Assembly: GCF_016741935.1 (NCBI RefSeq)
Contig: NZ_JAERRG010000048.1
Location: 1 to 52,976 of the forward strand
Source of the DNA: Streptomyces endocoffeicus
Lineage (GTDB): Bacteria > Actinomycetota > Actinomycetes > Streptomycetales > Streptomycetaceae
DNA length: 52,976 nucleotides
Direction of reading: 5' to 3'
This document shows positions 17,346-25,356 of this stretch, piece by piece (the first letter of the stretch is position 1; every line of letters starts with the position of its first letter). Made by a program: the position numbers and the translations under genes. Below the pieces are notes generated by a model. That model was not told the origin of the DNA and ran no database searches. It saw only the letters and a list, made by a program, of their open reading frames with translations.

Positions 17346-18166
17346 CGGGTGAGAGCTCCCTCGCTGTCGCGCACGTACGCGTCGATCCATCGGGCGAACG
17401 CCTCGCGATCGCGGGCGATCGGGTCCCATGCCTGGTAGAAGTCGTTGTCGCGGGTCGAGTACCCGGTGGCGTAGGAGGGGTGGGCGCCGCCGGGGACGAC
17501 GGACACCGCGTCGATCACCCACGTCGGCAGGACGATCCCGCCGGGGCGTGGCATGAGCTCCTCGACGATCTCCTCCACGGTCACCAGCACCCGGTCCGCC
17601 GCGAGCGCCGCCTCCTTCTGCACCCCGGTCAGCCCCCACATCTGCACATTGCCGGCCCGGTCGGCCTGCTGGGCGTGGATGACGGTGACGTCCGGGTTGA
17701 GCGCCGCGACGGCGGCCAGCTCCTCCCCGGTGAAGGGGCAGACGACGGTGGAGACGGTGTCCGTACGGGTCGGGATGTCGCTGCCGCGATAGCCGCGCAA
17801 CACGGCGAACGGCAGCTTGGAGGCGCCCGCCACATAGCGGTTCGCCATGCCCGCGTGGCTGTGCTCGTCCAGCTCCAGCGGCCGTGGCCAGCCGTTCTCG
17901 ATGGCGTCACGGAAGCGGTGCAGCGAGCCCACGCCGGGGTTGCCGCCCCAGGAGAACACCAGCTTGCGGACGAGTCCGGCGCCGATGAGCTGGTCGTAGA
18001 TGACGTCCGGGGTCATCCGGACGAGGGTCAGATCGGTGATGCCCTGGCGGATGACCTCGTGCGCGGCGGCATATGGGATCAGGTGGGTGAATCCCTCCAT
18101 CGCGACGGTGTCCCCGTCGTGGACGAGGTCCGCCACGGCGTCCTGGAGGCTTCGGATGTCGGCCAT
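17342..18166 (-). CDS. pcaI: 3-oxoadipate CoA-transferase subunit A
   Basis: A 274-aa subunit A (DGDTVAMEGFTHLIPYAAAHE near residue 17, FSWGGNPGVGSLHRFRDA). It is the first gene of the pca operon. ATG 18166 is preceded by GGAG at 5 bases; an upstream frame continuing to 18232 lacks a comparable site and would run through the promoter. Its promoter region is shared with the divergent MarR gene. Confidence 0.92.
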   Translation of the reverse strand: MADIRSLQDAVADLVHDGDTVAMEGFTHLIPYAAAHEVIRQGITDLTLVRMTPDVIYDQLIGAGLVRKLVFSWGGNPGVGSLHRFRDAIENGWPRPLELDEHSHAGMANRYVAGASKLPFAVLRGYRGSDIPTRTDTVSTVVCPFTGEELAAVAALNPDVTVIHAQQADRAGNVQMWGLTGVQKEAALAADRVLVTVEEIVEELMPRPGGIVLPTWVIDAVSVVPGGAHPSYATGYSTRDNDFYQAWDPIARDREAFARWIDAYVRDSEGALTR

Positions 18167-18189
18167 CGTCACTCCATGGGTCGGGATGC

Positions 18190-18201
18190 TCAGTATGCTG
18201 A
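18190..18201. promoter_or_regulatory. inverted repeat in the pca promoter, repressor-site candidate
   Basis: TCAGTATGCTGA is an inverted repeat (TCAG and CTGA arms) 23 bases upstream of the pcaI start. On the pca coding strand it contains CATACT, a plausible -10, so a repressor bound here would block the operon promoter. This fits control by the divergent MarR protein. The -35 is not clear. Confidence 0.45.
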
Positions 18202-18266
18202 CTAATGTGTTCTTGATTTCGCACGGTGTCATTGGCTGGTGCGCTCGTCAAGGGAGTCTAGGTCGA

Positions 18267-18284
18267 ATGTCGGCCTCTCGACAT
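18267..18284. promoter_or_regulatory. second inverted repeat between pcaI and the MarR gene
   Basis: ATGTCG (18267-18272) and CGACAT (18279-18284) form a perfect inverted repeat with a 6-base spacer, nearer to the regulator gene (start 18372). With the repeat at 18190-18201 it gives two candidate sites in the divergent region, one per promoter. Confidence 0.45.
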
Positions 18285-18371
18285 GGGGTCTTCCACAGGG
18301 CAGAATCATTCAGTGCACGGAGTAAGTGAGCAGCGGGGAAGAAAGCGGAAGCGGAAGCCGGGAGGCACGGC

Positions 18372-18812
18372 ATGGGCGGCGCGGTGGATCTGAACACGCA
18401 CCCCGGGCATCTGGCCCGCCGCTTCCAGCAGGCGCACTCCCTGCTGTGGGGCGCGATGGTCTCCGAGGAGACCACCTCGCCGCAGTTCGCGGTGGTCAAC
18501 GCGCTGATCGAGAAGCCGGAGATCGACCAGCGGACGCTGAGCGAACATGTCCACCTCGACCGCTCCACCATCGCCGACCTGGTCGCCCGGCTGGCCCGGC
18601 GCGGCCTGCTGGAGCGGGTGCGCGACCCGAACGACGGCCGCCGCAACGTCCTGCGGCTGACGGAGGAGGGCATCCGGGTCCACCGGAAGCTGGTCACCCG
18701 GACGTCCCGGATGAACCGGGTCTTCCTGGCCCCGCTGGACGAGACGGAGCGGGAGACCCTGCTGCGCCTGATCGCCCGGGTGACGGACGCGGCGGAGGAA
18801 CTGCGCGCGTAG
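18372..18812 (+). CDS. pcaV: MarR-family repressor of the pca operon (PcaV type)
   Basis: A 146-aa MarR protein. The dimerisation helix includes HLARRFQQAHSLLW, and the winged HTH is TLSEHVHLDRSTIADLVARLARRGLLERVRD plus the DGRR wing. In S. coelicolor PcaV, a divergent MarR repressor of pcaIJFHGBL, binds protocatechuate through an Arg in the first helix; R16/R17 here lie at the matching place. Start ATG 18372 has GGGAGG upstream. It is divergent from pcaI and convergent with the roadblock gene; the 91-base gap beyond it shows no clean terminator. Confidence 0.88.
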   Translation: MGGAVDLNTHPGHLARRFQQAHSLLWGAMVSEETTSPQFAVVNALIEKPEIDQRTLSEHVHLDRSTIADLVARLARRGLLERVRDPNDGRRNVLRLTEEGIRVHRKLVTRTSRMNRVFLAPLDETERETLLRLIARVTDAAEELRA

Positions 18813-18903
18813 GGAGGTGGCGGAGGCGCGTGGCGCGGAAGCGCTCGGCGCATGGGCCGGCGCGCCGGGTGGTTCTTCCGGGCGGTTCAGGTCTCCGGAC
18901 GGC

Positions 18904-19281
18904 TCAGGCGTCGAGGTCCACGGACATCAGATCGGCGAGGCGTTCGACGGAACTCCGGGACTGCACATGGAGCCCGTCCAGGTCGAGCCCCTCGTCGCCC
19001 CTGACCGCGAGCAGCGCCTGCTCGCCGATGGCGTACACGATGAGGTGGCCCGACTGGGCGCGGGTCACCACTTCGCGCAGCCCGCCGACGCCGACCTCCC
19101 CAGTGGTGCGCCGGGCCAGGCCGAGCATGGCGGCCGCGAGCGCCGCCACCGACTCGGCGTGGATCTCGTAGCTGTCGGAGGCGACGAGCAGGCCGTCGGC
19201 CGTGGCGACGATGGTGTCGCTCACGCCCAGCACCCGCTCCCGCAGATCCTTCAGCTCCTGGATCAATCCTTCATCACTCAC
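18904..19281 (-). CDS. roadblock/LC7-domain protein
   Basis: A 125-aa protein with a single roadblock/LC7 fold (LIQELKDLRERVLGVSDTIVATADGLLVASDS, then LAAAMLGLARRTTG, REVVTRAQSGHLIVYAIGEQALLAV). In bacteria such proteins, like MglB and CvnB, dimerise and act on small Ras-like GTPases. Start GTG 19281 is set by AAGGAG 8 bases upstream. It is the third gene of a leftward string with a DUF4388 protein and a second small roadblock-like protein. No GTPase gene is adjacent. Confidence 0.85.
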   Translation of the reverse strand: MSDEGLIQELKDLRERVLGVSDTIVATADGLLVASDSYEIHAESVAALAAAMLGLARRTTGEVGVGGLREVVTRAQSGHLIVYAIGEQALLAVRGDEGLDLDGLHVQSRSSVERLADLMSVDLDA

Positions 19282-19395
19282 TGCGAGGACTCCTTGCGCC
19301 GTGTGCGGCGAACTGCCGCGCCTCTGCTCGGTCGGGGGTGGTGGCGTGGGGGGCGTGGGGGAGTAGGGGCGGATGTGGGGAGGCATGACCGACCG

Positions 19396-20274
19396 TCAGG
19401 CGCCGGTCCCGTGCTGTCCGGCTCCGGGGCGGCCGTGCCGGGGGCGGCGGCGGGGCAGTGCGGCGGGCGGCACCGGGGCCGGGGCTTGGGCCGGTGGCGC
19501 CGCGCCGGGGTGGTCCACGCCGGGGTGGTCCACGGCGGGGTGACCTTCGCCCTCCTGTCGCGTCGGCTGTCTGATCGCGGCCCCGGCGGCCCCGGCCGAC
19601 GACGGTGCGGGACGGCCGTCGAGCAGTCCGCGGTGGGCCATGGAGACGATGTCGGTGGTGACGGCGAAGGTGCCGCGGCCGAGCAGAAAGGCGATGTCCC
19701 GGGGCGTGTGGCGCCCGTTGGCGTGCAGCAGGATGTCGCGGAAGCGGGTGTTCGGCACGGCGCTCGGGGTGGCCCGGCCGGTCGCCGTCACCCGCTGGGC
19801 GGCCAAGTGCTGCGGGGAACCCCACTGCTGGGACAGCGACGAAAGCCGATGGCGGGTCTCGCGCAGCAGTTCCCCGGGGTGCACCCCGGGCCGTACGGGA
19901 AGCGGCAGTGGGGTGGTCCCGGGCTCGGCGTGCCACCGCTCGGGGCGGTTCAGCCCGAGGACGAACGCCGCGTCGTACAGCGCCGAGACGGCGACGACCT
20001 CCAGCTCCGCCGCGCTCACCCCGGCGGCGTTCGTCAGTTCCTCGCCGACGCGCTCCTCGGCGGCCCCGGCGGCGAACGCCGCCGACCACTCCCGTTCGGT
20101 GATCCGCCCCGACTTCAGCAACAGGGACTCGGGCCCCGGGGCGCCGGGGGTGGTGATCGCGGCGATCAGGCCCTCGCGCAGATACATGACCCCCGCCGGG
20201 GTGCCCTCGATCCGCAGCGCGCCGGTGAACCGCCCCTCGCACAGCCCCGTCAGATCGCTCCGGAAGTCGTTCAT
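19396..20274 (-). CDS. DUF4388-domain (PATAN-like) regulatory protein
   Basis: A 292-aa protein. The N-terminal 100 residues (FRSDLTGLCEGRFTGALRIEG, then VMYLREGLIAAITTPG and ESLLLKSGRITEREW) have the DUF4388/PATAN pattern seen in bacterial signalling proteins. A winged-helix-like stretch follows at about 195-240 (RFRDILLHANGRHTPRDIAFLLGRG). The tail is a low-complexity Pro/His/Gly segment with VDHPG repeats. ATG 20274 overlaps the stop of the upstream gene (ATGA). It probably links the neighbouring roadblock proteins to another partner; the role is unknown. Confidence 0.7.
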   Translation of the reverse strand: MNDFRSDLTGLCEGRFTGALRIEGTPAGVMYLREGLIAAITTPGAPGPESLLLKSGRITEREWSAAFAAGAAEERVGEELTNAAGVSAAELEVVAVSALYDAAFVLGLNRPERWHAEPGTTPLPLPVRPGVHPGELLRETRHRLSSLSQQWGSPQHLAAQRVTATGRATPSAVPNTRFRDILLHANGRHTPRDIAFLLGRGTFAVTTDIVSMAHRGLLDGRPAPSSAGAAGAAIRQPTRQEGEGHPAVDHPGVDHPGAAPPAQAPAPVPPAALPRRRPRHGRPGAGQHGTGA

Positions 20275-20633
20275 GCGAACAATTGCCGGGCGTGGTCGTC
20301 GATCTGACGTGTCGCCAGCGCGAGGTTGGTGCTCTCCCTGGCCAGTGCCACCACCAGCAGCAGGGAGTCGCCCCGCTCCCGGGGTACCACGCGGGTGAGG
20401 TAGTGACACTGCGTAGTGGTCACCGTAATGTTCTCCAACTCCACTTCGCCCGTGGCGACTTCAAGGGTGTCCGAAATTCGACGAGCGTCGTCGCAGGAGT
20501 CGGCGGCGCGCGGAAGGGCCGACCGGTCGCCGTCGAAGCCGTACTCGAGCCCCGTTGTGCCGTCTACCAGCATGGCAGCGCTCACACCCTGGCAATCGAG
20601 CAATCGGCGCATGGCCATGGCCAGTTCGGACAC
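20271..20633 (-). CDS. small roadblock/LC7-like protein
   Basis: A 120-aa protein starting with GTG. The order of segments (VSAAMLVDGTTGLEYGFDG, VATGEVELENITVTTTQCHYLTRVV, LLLVVALARESTNLALATRQI) is the same as in the divergent gene at 20853 (VAVVDYESGMTLGASGG, then QQYHLIRPM, YIALDRQRANLALARHNL), so the two look like paralogs of one roadblock-like subfamily. It overlaps the DUF4388 gene by four bases. A GAAGGGG stretch lies before the start. Confidence 0.7.
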   Translation of the reverse strand: MSELAMAMRRLLDCQGVSAAMLVDGTTGLEYGFDGDRSALPRAADSCDDARRISDTLEVATGEVELENITVTTTQCHYLTRVVPRERGDSLLLVVALARESTNLALATRQIDDHARQLFA

Positions 20634-20852
20634 CCGGCCCCCTTCACTCCCGGAGTGCGGCGACCGTACCTTCCCATCGCAACTTTGACGAGAACGAACT
20701 CAGCTGATCACAAACAGCGTAAAAATCGCCAACTTCTGTGGTTCCCTTGTGCGTTACGTGTCGGCTGATCCGGCCGCGCACGCTGTGCACCCCGCCCTGC
20801 GCGCCACGCGGCGTGACCCACCGGCATAAACCGTGAAGTGAAGGAAGTGCTG
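20634..20852. promoter_or_regulatory. divergent promoter region of the roadblock genes
   Basis: A 219-base space between two divergent roadblock-like genes. It contains an AT-richer core near 20690-20755 (CACAAACAGCGTAAAAATCG), unusual for this genome and typical of promoters. TCAGCTGATCA near 20700 and CGGCTGATCCGG near 20762 share GCTGATC and could be repeated sites. I cannot place -10/-35 boxes with confidence. Confidence 0.4.
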
Positions 20853-21215
20853 ATGAACATCGAGACCGCTCTGAAGGAGGCCATGACGATCGACGGCGCC
20901 CTGGGGGTGGCCGTCGTCGACTACGAGAGCGGGATGACCCTGGGCGCCTCGGGCGGCAACGCCATCGACCTGGAGCTGGCCGCCGCCGGCAACACCGAGG
21001 TCGTCCGGGCCAAGATCCGCACGCTGGCCAGCCTGGAGATCCGCGACACCATCGAGGACATCCTGATCACGCTCAGCCAGCAGTACCACCTGATCCGCCC
21101 CATGCGGCAGTCCAACGGCTCGCTCTTCCTTTACATCGCCCTGGACCGGCAGCGCGCGAACCTGGCCCTGGCCCGCCATAACCTGCGGAAGATCGAAGAG
21201 AGCCTGGAGGTCTGA
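20853..21215 (+). CDS. small roadblock/LC7-like protein, divergent paralog
   Basis: A 120-aa acidic protein. MNIETALKEAMTIDGALGVAVVD, the VRAKIRTLASLEIRDTIEDI helix and a QQYHLIRPM strand give a roadblock-type alpha/beta layout. ATG 20853 has AAGGAA six bases upstream, better placed than the GTG at 20838. It is transcribed away from the leftward three-gene string. The 80-base gap after its stop consists of CCCGGGCCCC-type repeats that can fold strongly and probably end transcription from both sides. Confidence 0.72.
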   Translation: MNIETALKEAMTIDGALGVAVVDYESGMTLGASGGNAIDLELAAAGNTEVVRAKIRTLASLEIRDTIEDILITLSQQYHLIRPMRQSNGSLFLYIALDRQRANLALARHNLRKIEESLEV

Positions 21216-21295
21216 GCGGCCTGGGTCCCGGGCCCCCGGGCCCCGGACGCCAGCCCCCGGGCCCCTGCCCACCCGGGCCCCCGGCCTCTCGGCCG
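21216..21295. terminator. CCCGGGCCCC-rich gap between convergent genes
   Basis: The gap between the roadblock gene and the methyltransferase holds at least three CCCGGGCCCC/CCCGGGCCCCC palindromic blocks. Overlapping self-complementary units such as these can form several alternative hairpins, so a bidirectional terminator is likely, though no single stem dominates. Confidence 0.45.
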
Positions 21296-22084
21296 TCAGG
21301 CCCGGGTGCCGATGATGACCGTGGCGTCCAGCTCGTCGCATTCGGTCAGCCGTGGCTCCATCCCGCCCTCCGCCACGATGGCCATCGCCGTCGGGGCCTG
21401 CCGTCCGCTCGTCTCGAAGAGCAGGGAGCCGCCCGGGGCGAGCCAGCCGCCCGCCCCGGCGGTCACCCGGCGCAGGACGTCCAGTCCGTCGGCCCCGCCG
21501 TCCAGCGCCACCCGCGCCTCGTGGACCCTGGCCTCCGGCGGCAGCAGCCCGACCTCCTCGGTGGGCACGTACGGGACGTTGGCCAGCAGGATGTCCACGC
21601 GGCCGGGCAGCGCGGCGGGCAGCGGCTCGTAGAGGTCGCCCTCGTACACCGTGCCGCCCACCGCCCCGACGTTGCGCCGCGCGCAGCGCACCGCGACGGG
21701 GTCGATATCGGCCGCGTACAGCTCCACCCCGCCCAGGGCCGTGGCCAGCGCGGCGCCCAGCGCGCCCGAGCCGCAGCACAGATCGACCACGACGGCCCCG
21801 GACCGGGCCAACGGTACGGCCTGCTCGACCAGGAATTCGGTGCGCCGGCGCGGTACGAAGACCCCGGCGTCGATGGATATGCGAAGCCCCCGGAAGTCCG
21901 CCCAGCCGAGGACGTGCTCCAGCGGCAGTCCGGCGGCGCGCCGGTCCACCATGGCGTCGATCTCGGCCGGAACGTGGCCCGCGGAAAGGATCAGCCGCGC
22001 CTCGTCCTCGGCGAACACGCACCCGGCGGCGCGGAGCCTGGTGACGACGGCGGAAAAGGTGACAAGTGAAGGTGAAGCCGACAT
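21296..22084 (-). CDS. PrmC/HemK-like protein N5-glutamine methyltransferase
   Basis: A 262-aa class I SAM methyltransferase. The SAM motif is VVDLCCGSGALGAALA (near residue 97), the acidic strand end is LYAADIDPVAV, and the catalytic motif is NVPYVPTEE (near 170) where PrmC has NPPY. The N-terminal helical domain (AEDEARLILSAGH, then RRAAGLPLEHVLGWADFRG) is PrmC-like. The NVPY variant and shorter length suggest a paralog, perhaps with a different substrate from release factors. Start ATG 22084. A 26-codon ORF lies 48 bases upstream. Confidence 0.82.
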   Translation of the reverse strand: MSASPSLVTFSAVVTRLRAAGCVFAEDEARLILSAGHVPAEIDAMVDRRAAGLPLEHVLGWADFRGLRISIDAGVFVPRRRTEFLVEQAVPLARSGAVVVDLCCGSGALGAALATALGGVELYAADIDPVAVRCARRNVGAVGGTVYEGDLYEPLPAALPGRVDILLANVPYVPTEEVGLLPPEARVHEARVALDGGADGLDVLRRVTAGAGGWLAPGGSLLFETSGRQAPTAMAIVAEGGMEPRLTECDELDATVIIGTRA

Positions 22085-22132
22085 GGAGCCCGGAGAACCT
22101 TTCGGGATGCCTGGGGCGCTCCCGCCGGTCGG

Positions 22133-22213
22133 CTATGCCGCGACGTACATCACGGCGACCGCACGGCCGTCAAGGGCGAGCACCCAGCCTGAACTGGCGT
22201 TGATGGGTCTCAC
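22133..22213 (-). CDS. possible 26-residue ORF upstream of the PrmC-like gene
   Basis: GTG at 22213 opens a short frame ending with TAG at 22133-22135; it contains NASSGWVLALDGRAVAVMYV. A perfect GAGGAGGTGA ribosome-binding sequence overlaps the GTG, too close for that codon. The same signal is ideally spaced for the ATC codon at 22204. The ribosome site and hydrophobic C-terminus suggest translation, but the start is unresolved. It could be a leader peptide for the methyltransferase gene. Confidence 0.35.
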   Translation of the reverse strand: MRPINASSGWVLALDGRAVAVMYVAA

Positions 22214-22268
22214 CTCCTCGGTGCGTACGGGTGGGGCCACAGTACCCGATGCCCCGGCGCCGTGGTGG

Positions 22269-23252
22269 TCACGATGTGTCCGGGGCGCGGAAGGTGCGCC
22301 GGTACGCGGACGGGGCGACCCCCGCCTCCGCCGCCAGGTGCCGCCGCAGCGAGGTGGCGGTGGCGAAGCCGACCTCGTGGGCGACCCGTTCCACCGGCAG
22401 GTCGCTGGACTCCAGCAGGTGCCGCGCCCGCCGCAGCCGCTGCTGGGTCAGCCAGCGGCCGGGGCTCAGACCGGTCTCCTCCCGGAAGCGCCGGGCGAAG
22501 GTACGGGTGCTCATCGCCGCGTGCGCGGCCAACTCGTCCAGCGACAGCGGGAGTTCCAGCCGTCGCAGCGCCCAGTCGCGGGTCGGCCCGGTGCCGGCGC
22601 CGCCCGTCGGTGGCAGCGGCCGCTCGATGTACTGCGCCTGCCCGCCGTCCCGGTACGGCGGCACGACGCAGCAGCGGGCGACCTGGTTGGCCACCTCGCT
22701 GCCGTGGTCCCGGCGCACCAGGTGCAGGCAGACGTCGACACCGCTCGCCGCCCCGGCGGAGGTCAGCACGTCACCGTGGTCGACGAAGAGCACACCGGTG
22801 TCGAGCTCGACCCGGGGGAACAGCTCCCGGAAGTGGTCGCCGAGCGCCCAGTGGGTGGTGGCCCGCCGCCTGTCCAGCAGACCGGCGGCGGCCAGCAGGA
22901 AGGCGCCGGTGCAGATGGACACCAGACGGGTGCCGGGGCGGACTCGGGCCAGGGCGGCCAGGGCCCGCGGGTCCGGGGCGGCGGCCGAGGCCCGGGAGAT
23001 CGCGTACGGCGGGATGACCACGGTGTCCGCCTCGGCCAGCACCTCGGGACCGTGCCCGGGGGTGACGGTCAGGTCCGAGTCGGTACGCACGGGACGCCCG
23101 TCCGCGCTCGCGGACAGCACCTCGTAACGGCCGCCGGCGGACCCCATGACCCGGTGCGGGATGCCGAGTTCGAAGGGGTAGACGCCGTCGAGGGCGAGAA
23201 CGACGACCTTGTGGGCGCCGGGAACGCTGCGGATGGCAGGGACGATGGACAT
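22269..23252 (-). CDS. GlxA-type transcriptional regulator (DJ-1/PfpI domain plus AraC HTH)
   Basis: A 327-aa protein. Residues about 14-180 are a class I amidotransferase-like (DJ-1/PfpI) domain (VVVLALDGVYPFELGIPHRV, then LVSICTGAFLLAAAGLLDRRRATTHW). Residues about 225-320 carry two AraC HTH motifs (LDELAAHAAMSTRTFARRFREE and VERVAHEVGFATATSLRRH). It is divergent from the oxidoreductase at 23323 with a 70-base gap and probably regulates it, often in response to an oxidised or electrophilic metabolite in related systems. Start ATG 23252. Confidence 0.88.
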   Translation of the reverse strand: MSIVPAIRSVPGAHKVVVLALDGVYPFELGIPHRVMGSAGGRYEVLSASADGRPVRTDSDLTVTPGHGPEVLAEADTVVIPPYAISRASAAAPDPRALAALARVRPGTRLVSICTGAFLLAAAGLLDRRRATTHWALGDHFRELFPRVELDTGVLFVDHGDVLTSAGAASGVDVCLHLVRRDHGSEVANQVARCCVVPPYRDGGQAQYIERPLPPTGGAGTGPTRDWALRRLELPLSLDELAAHAAMSTRTFARRFREETGLSPGRWLTQQRLRRARHLLESSDLPVERVAHEVGFATATSLRRHLAAEAGVAPSAYRRTFRAPDTS

Positions 23253-23322
23253 GGCAGGAATGTATCGGAGGCTGACCTTCTGGCCATCGTCCCGGGCCGG
23301 ACGGTACGGCCAGGATCGGGGC

Positions 23323-24366
23323 ATGACTTCGACGGACACCCCTGAGAATCCCGTCTCCCCGGACCTGGCGGCCGCCGCGGACTCCCCGGACCCCGCCGGC
23401 CCGGACCCCGCCGTCCCGGACGGCGCCCCCGTGATGCTCGCCCTGCACCAGACGGCCCTCGGCGGCCCCGAGGTGCTGCGGCTGACCGAGCTTCCGCGGC
23501 CCACGCCCGGCATTGGGGAGATCCTCGTCGCCGTGCACGCGGCCGGACTCAACCCCACGGACTTCAAGCACCGGGCCATGAGCATCTTCCTGCCGCCCCC
23601 GCCGCTGACCCTCGGCTGGGACGTCTCCGGCACCGTGGTGGAGACCGGCTACGGCGTCACCCTCTTCCAGCCCGGTGACGAGGTGTTCGGCATGCTGCCC
23701 TACCCGTACGGGGCCGGCTCCCACGCCGAGTACGTGACCGGCCCCGCCCGCGCCTTCGCCGCCAAGCCCGCCGGGATCGACCACGTCCGGGCAGCCGCTC
23801 TGCCACTGGCCGCGCTCACCGCCTGGCAGGCCCTCGTCGATACCGCGGACCTCCGGGCCGGGCAGCGGGTGCTGATCCACGCCGCGGCCGGCGGTGTCGG
23901 CCACCTCGCCGTACAGATCGCCAAGGAGCGCGGCGCGCACGTCACCGGGACGGCGAGCGCCCCCAAGCACGACTTCCTGCGCGAGCTCGGCGCGGATGCC
24001 TGCGTCGACTACCGCTCCGAGGACTTCACCGACACCGACGAGCGCTACGACGTCGTCCTCGACGCCCTCGGCGGGGAGACCGCCACCCGTTCCGTGGGCC
24101 TGCTCCGCCCCGGCGGCATCCTCGTCACCCTGCTGCCGGGCGCCGAGGACACCCGGGCGGCGGCGGAGAAGGCACAGGTCCGCGCCGTCACCCTGCTCGT
24201 CGAGCACGACCAGGCCGGGATGCGCGCCATCGCCGAACTCGTCGAACGGGGCAGGCTCCGCGCCCACGTCTCCGGCACCTTCCCCCTCGCCGAGGGCGCC
24301 CGGGCCCACGTCCAGGGGGAGACGGGCCACACGACGGGCAAGCTGGTCATCACCGTACGGAGCTGA
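23323..24366 (+). CDS. NADP-dependent quinone oxidoreductase-like enzyme (MDR family)
   Basis: A 347-aa medium-chain dehydrogenase/reductase of the zinc-independent type. Seen: PGIGEILVAVHAAGLNPTDFKH near residue 68, GWDVSGTVVETG near 100, and the Rossmann motif IHAAAGGVGHLAVQIA near 186. The N-terminal 35 residues are Asp/Pro-rich with PDPAGPDPAVPD repeats and are not part of the fold. It is divergent from the GlxA-like regulator, a common actinobacterial pairing. Substrate not known; quinones or enones are typical for the family. Confidence 0.85.
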   Translation: MTSTDTPENPVSPDLAAAADSPDPAGPDPAVPDGAPVMLALHQTALGGPEVLRLTELPRPTPGIGEILVAVHAAGLNPTDFKHRAMSIFLPPPPLTLGWDVSGTVVETGYGVTLFQPGDEVFGMLPYPYGAGSHAEYVTGPARAFAAKPAGIDHVRAAALPLAALTAWQALVDTADLRAGQRVLIHAAAGGVGHLAVQIAKERGAHVTGTASAPKHDFLRELGADACVDYRSEDFTDTDERYDVVLDALGGETATRSVGLLRPGGILVTLLPGAEDTRAAAEKAQVRAVTLLVEHDQAGMRAIAELVERGRLRAHVSGTFPLAEGARAHVQGETGHTTGKLVITVRS

Positions 24367-24394
24367 CTCAGCTCGCGAGCCTCAGCTCGCGAGC
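24367..24394. repeat. 14-bp tandem duplication at the end of the SDR gene
   Basis: CTCAGCTCGCGAGC is present twice back to back (24367-24380 and 24381-24394). The second copy encodes the last residues and stop of the SDR; the first duplicates them beyond the stop in the short convergent gap. Each unit contains GCTCGCGAGC, a 10-base palindrome. Confidence 0.75.
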
Positions 24395-25314
24395 GCCTCG
24401 TACCGCACTCCCGTCAGCCGCTCGGACACGGCCCACAACCCCCGCCCCGCCGTATCGCTGAGCGTCCACTTCGCGCGGGCCGAGCGGATGGGGGAGCCGC
24501 GCAACAGTCCCTGGAGGGGCGGGCCGAAGAAGTCGTCCTGGCGGACGTCCGGCCCGGTCGCCGCGTACAGGACGGGGAGTGTGCCCTGCTCCGGGCTCTG
24601 GGCGAAGTAGCGGTTGCCGATCTCCATGAACCGCTCCTTCGCCCGGTGGCCCTCCATCTTCGGCGCGGCGGACATGAGGTTGGTCGCCGCGTAGCCGGGG
24701 TGCGCGGCGGCCGCCACCAGGCGGACGTCCGCCGCGCGCAGCCGGTGGGCGAGCTCGTGGGTGAAGAGGAGATTGGCCGACTTGGAGCGGGCGTAGGCGA
24801 CCCAACGCCGGTAGCCCCGCTCCATGTTCAGGTCGCGCGGATCGACCGTCCCCAGCATGTGCATAAAGCTGGAGACGGTGACCACCCGCGCCCCCGGGCC
24901 CGCCTCCAGCAGCTTCGGCAGCAGCAGCCCGGTCAGTGCGAAGTGGCCCAGGTGGTTGACGCCGAACTGCATCTCGAAGCCATCGGCGGTCCTGCGGTGC
25001 GGGAGGGCCATCACGCCCGCGTTGTTGATCAGCAGATCGAGCCGGTCGCCCTTGTGCTCGGCCGCGAAGGCCCGTACGGAGCTCAGGTCCGCGAGATCCA
25101 GCGGCGCGACTTCCACCCGCGCGCCCGGCGCCTGCGCCCGGATCCGCTCCGCGGCCTCGGCCCCCCGCTGCTCGCCGCGGCACCCGAGCACCACCCGCGC
25201 ACCGCGCCGCGCCAACTCCCGGGCGGTGACGAAGCCGAGCCCGCTGTTGGCGCCGGTCACGACGGCGGTGCGGCCGGTCTGATCGGGGATGTCGCTCGCG
25301 GTCCAGCCCTTCAT
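24382..25314 (-). CDS. short-chain dehydrogenase/reductase, WW-oxidoreductase/retinol-dehydrogenase-like
   Basis: A 310-aa classical SDR with an extended C-terminus. The cofactor motif is TGANSGLG (near residue 20), then CRGEQRGAEAAERI (the basic residue after the second strand suggests NADPH), NNAGVMALP near 95, VTVSSFMHMLG, and the active-site YARSK near 170. Substrate unknown. ATG 25314 is favoured because GAAGGAG lies just upstream; a GTG one codon earlier is possible. It is convergent with the MDR gene and has no clear partner. Confidence 0.85.
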   Translation of the reverse strand: MKGWTASDIPDQTGRTAVVTGANSGLGFVTARELARRGARVVLGCRGEQRGAEAAERIRAQAPGARVEVAPLDLADLSSVRAFAAEHKGDRLDLLINNAGVMALPHRRTADGFEMQFGVNHLGHFALTGLLLPKLLEAGPGARVVTVSSFMHMLGTVDPRDLNMERGYRRWVAYARSKSANLLFTHELAHRLRAADVRLVAAAAHPGYAATNLMSAAPKMEGHRAKERFMEIGNRYFAQSPEQGTLPVLYAATGPDVRQDDFFGPPLQGLLRGSPIRSARAKWTLSDTAGRGLWAVSERLTGVRYEALAS

Positions 25315-25356
25315 CACGCGCTCCTTCGCGGTCTGTCGCGTCTGTCGCGGCCTGCG

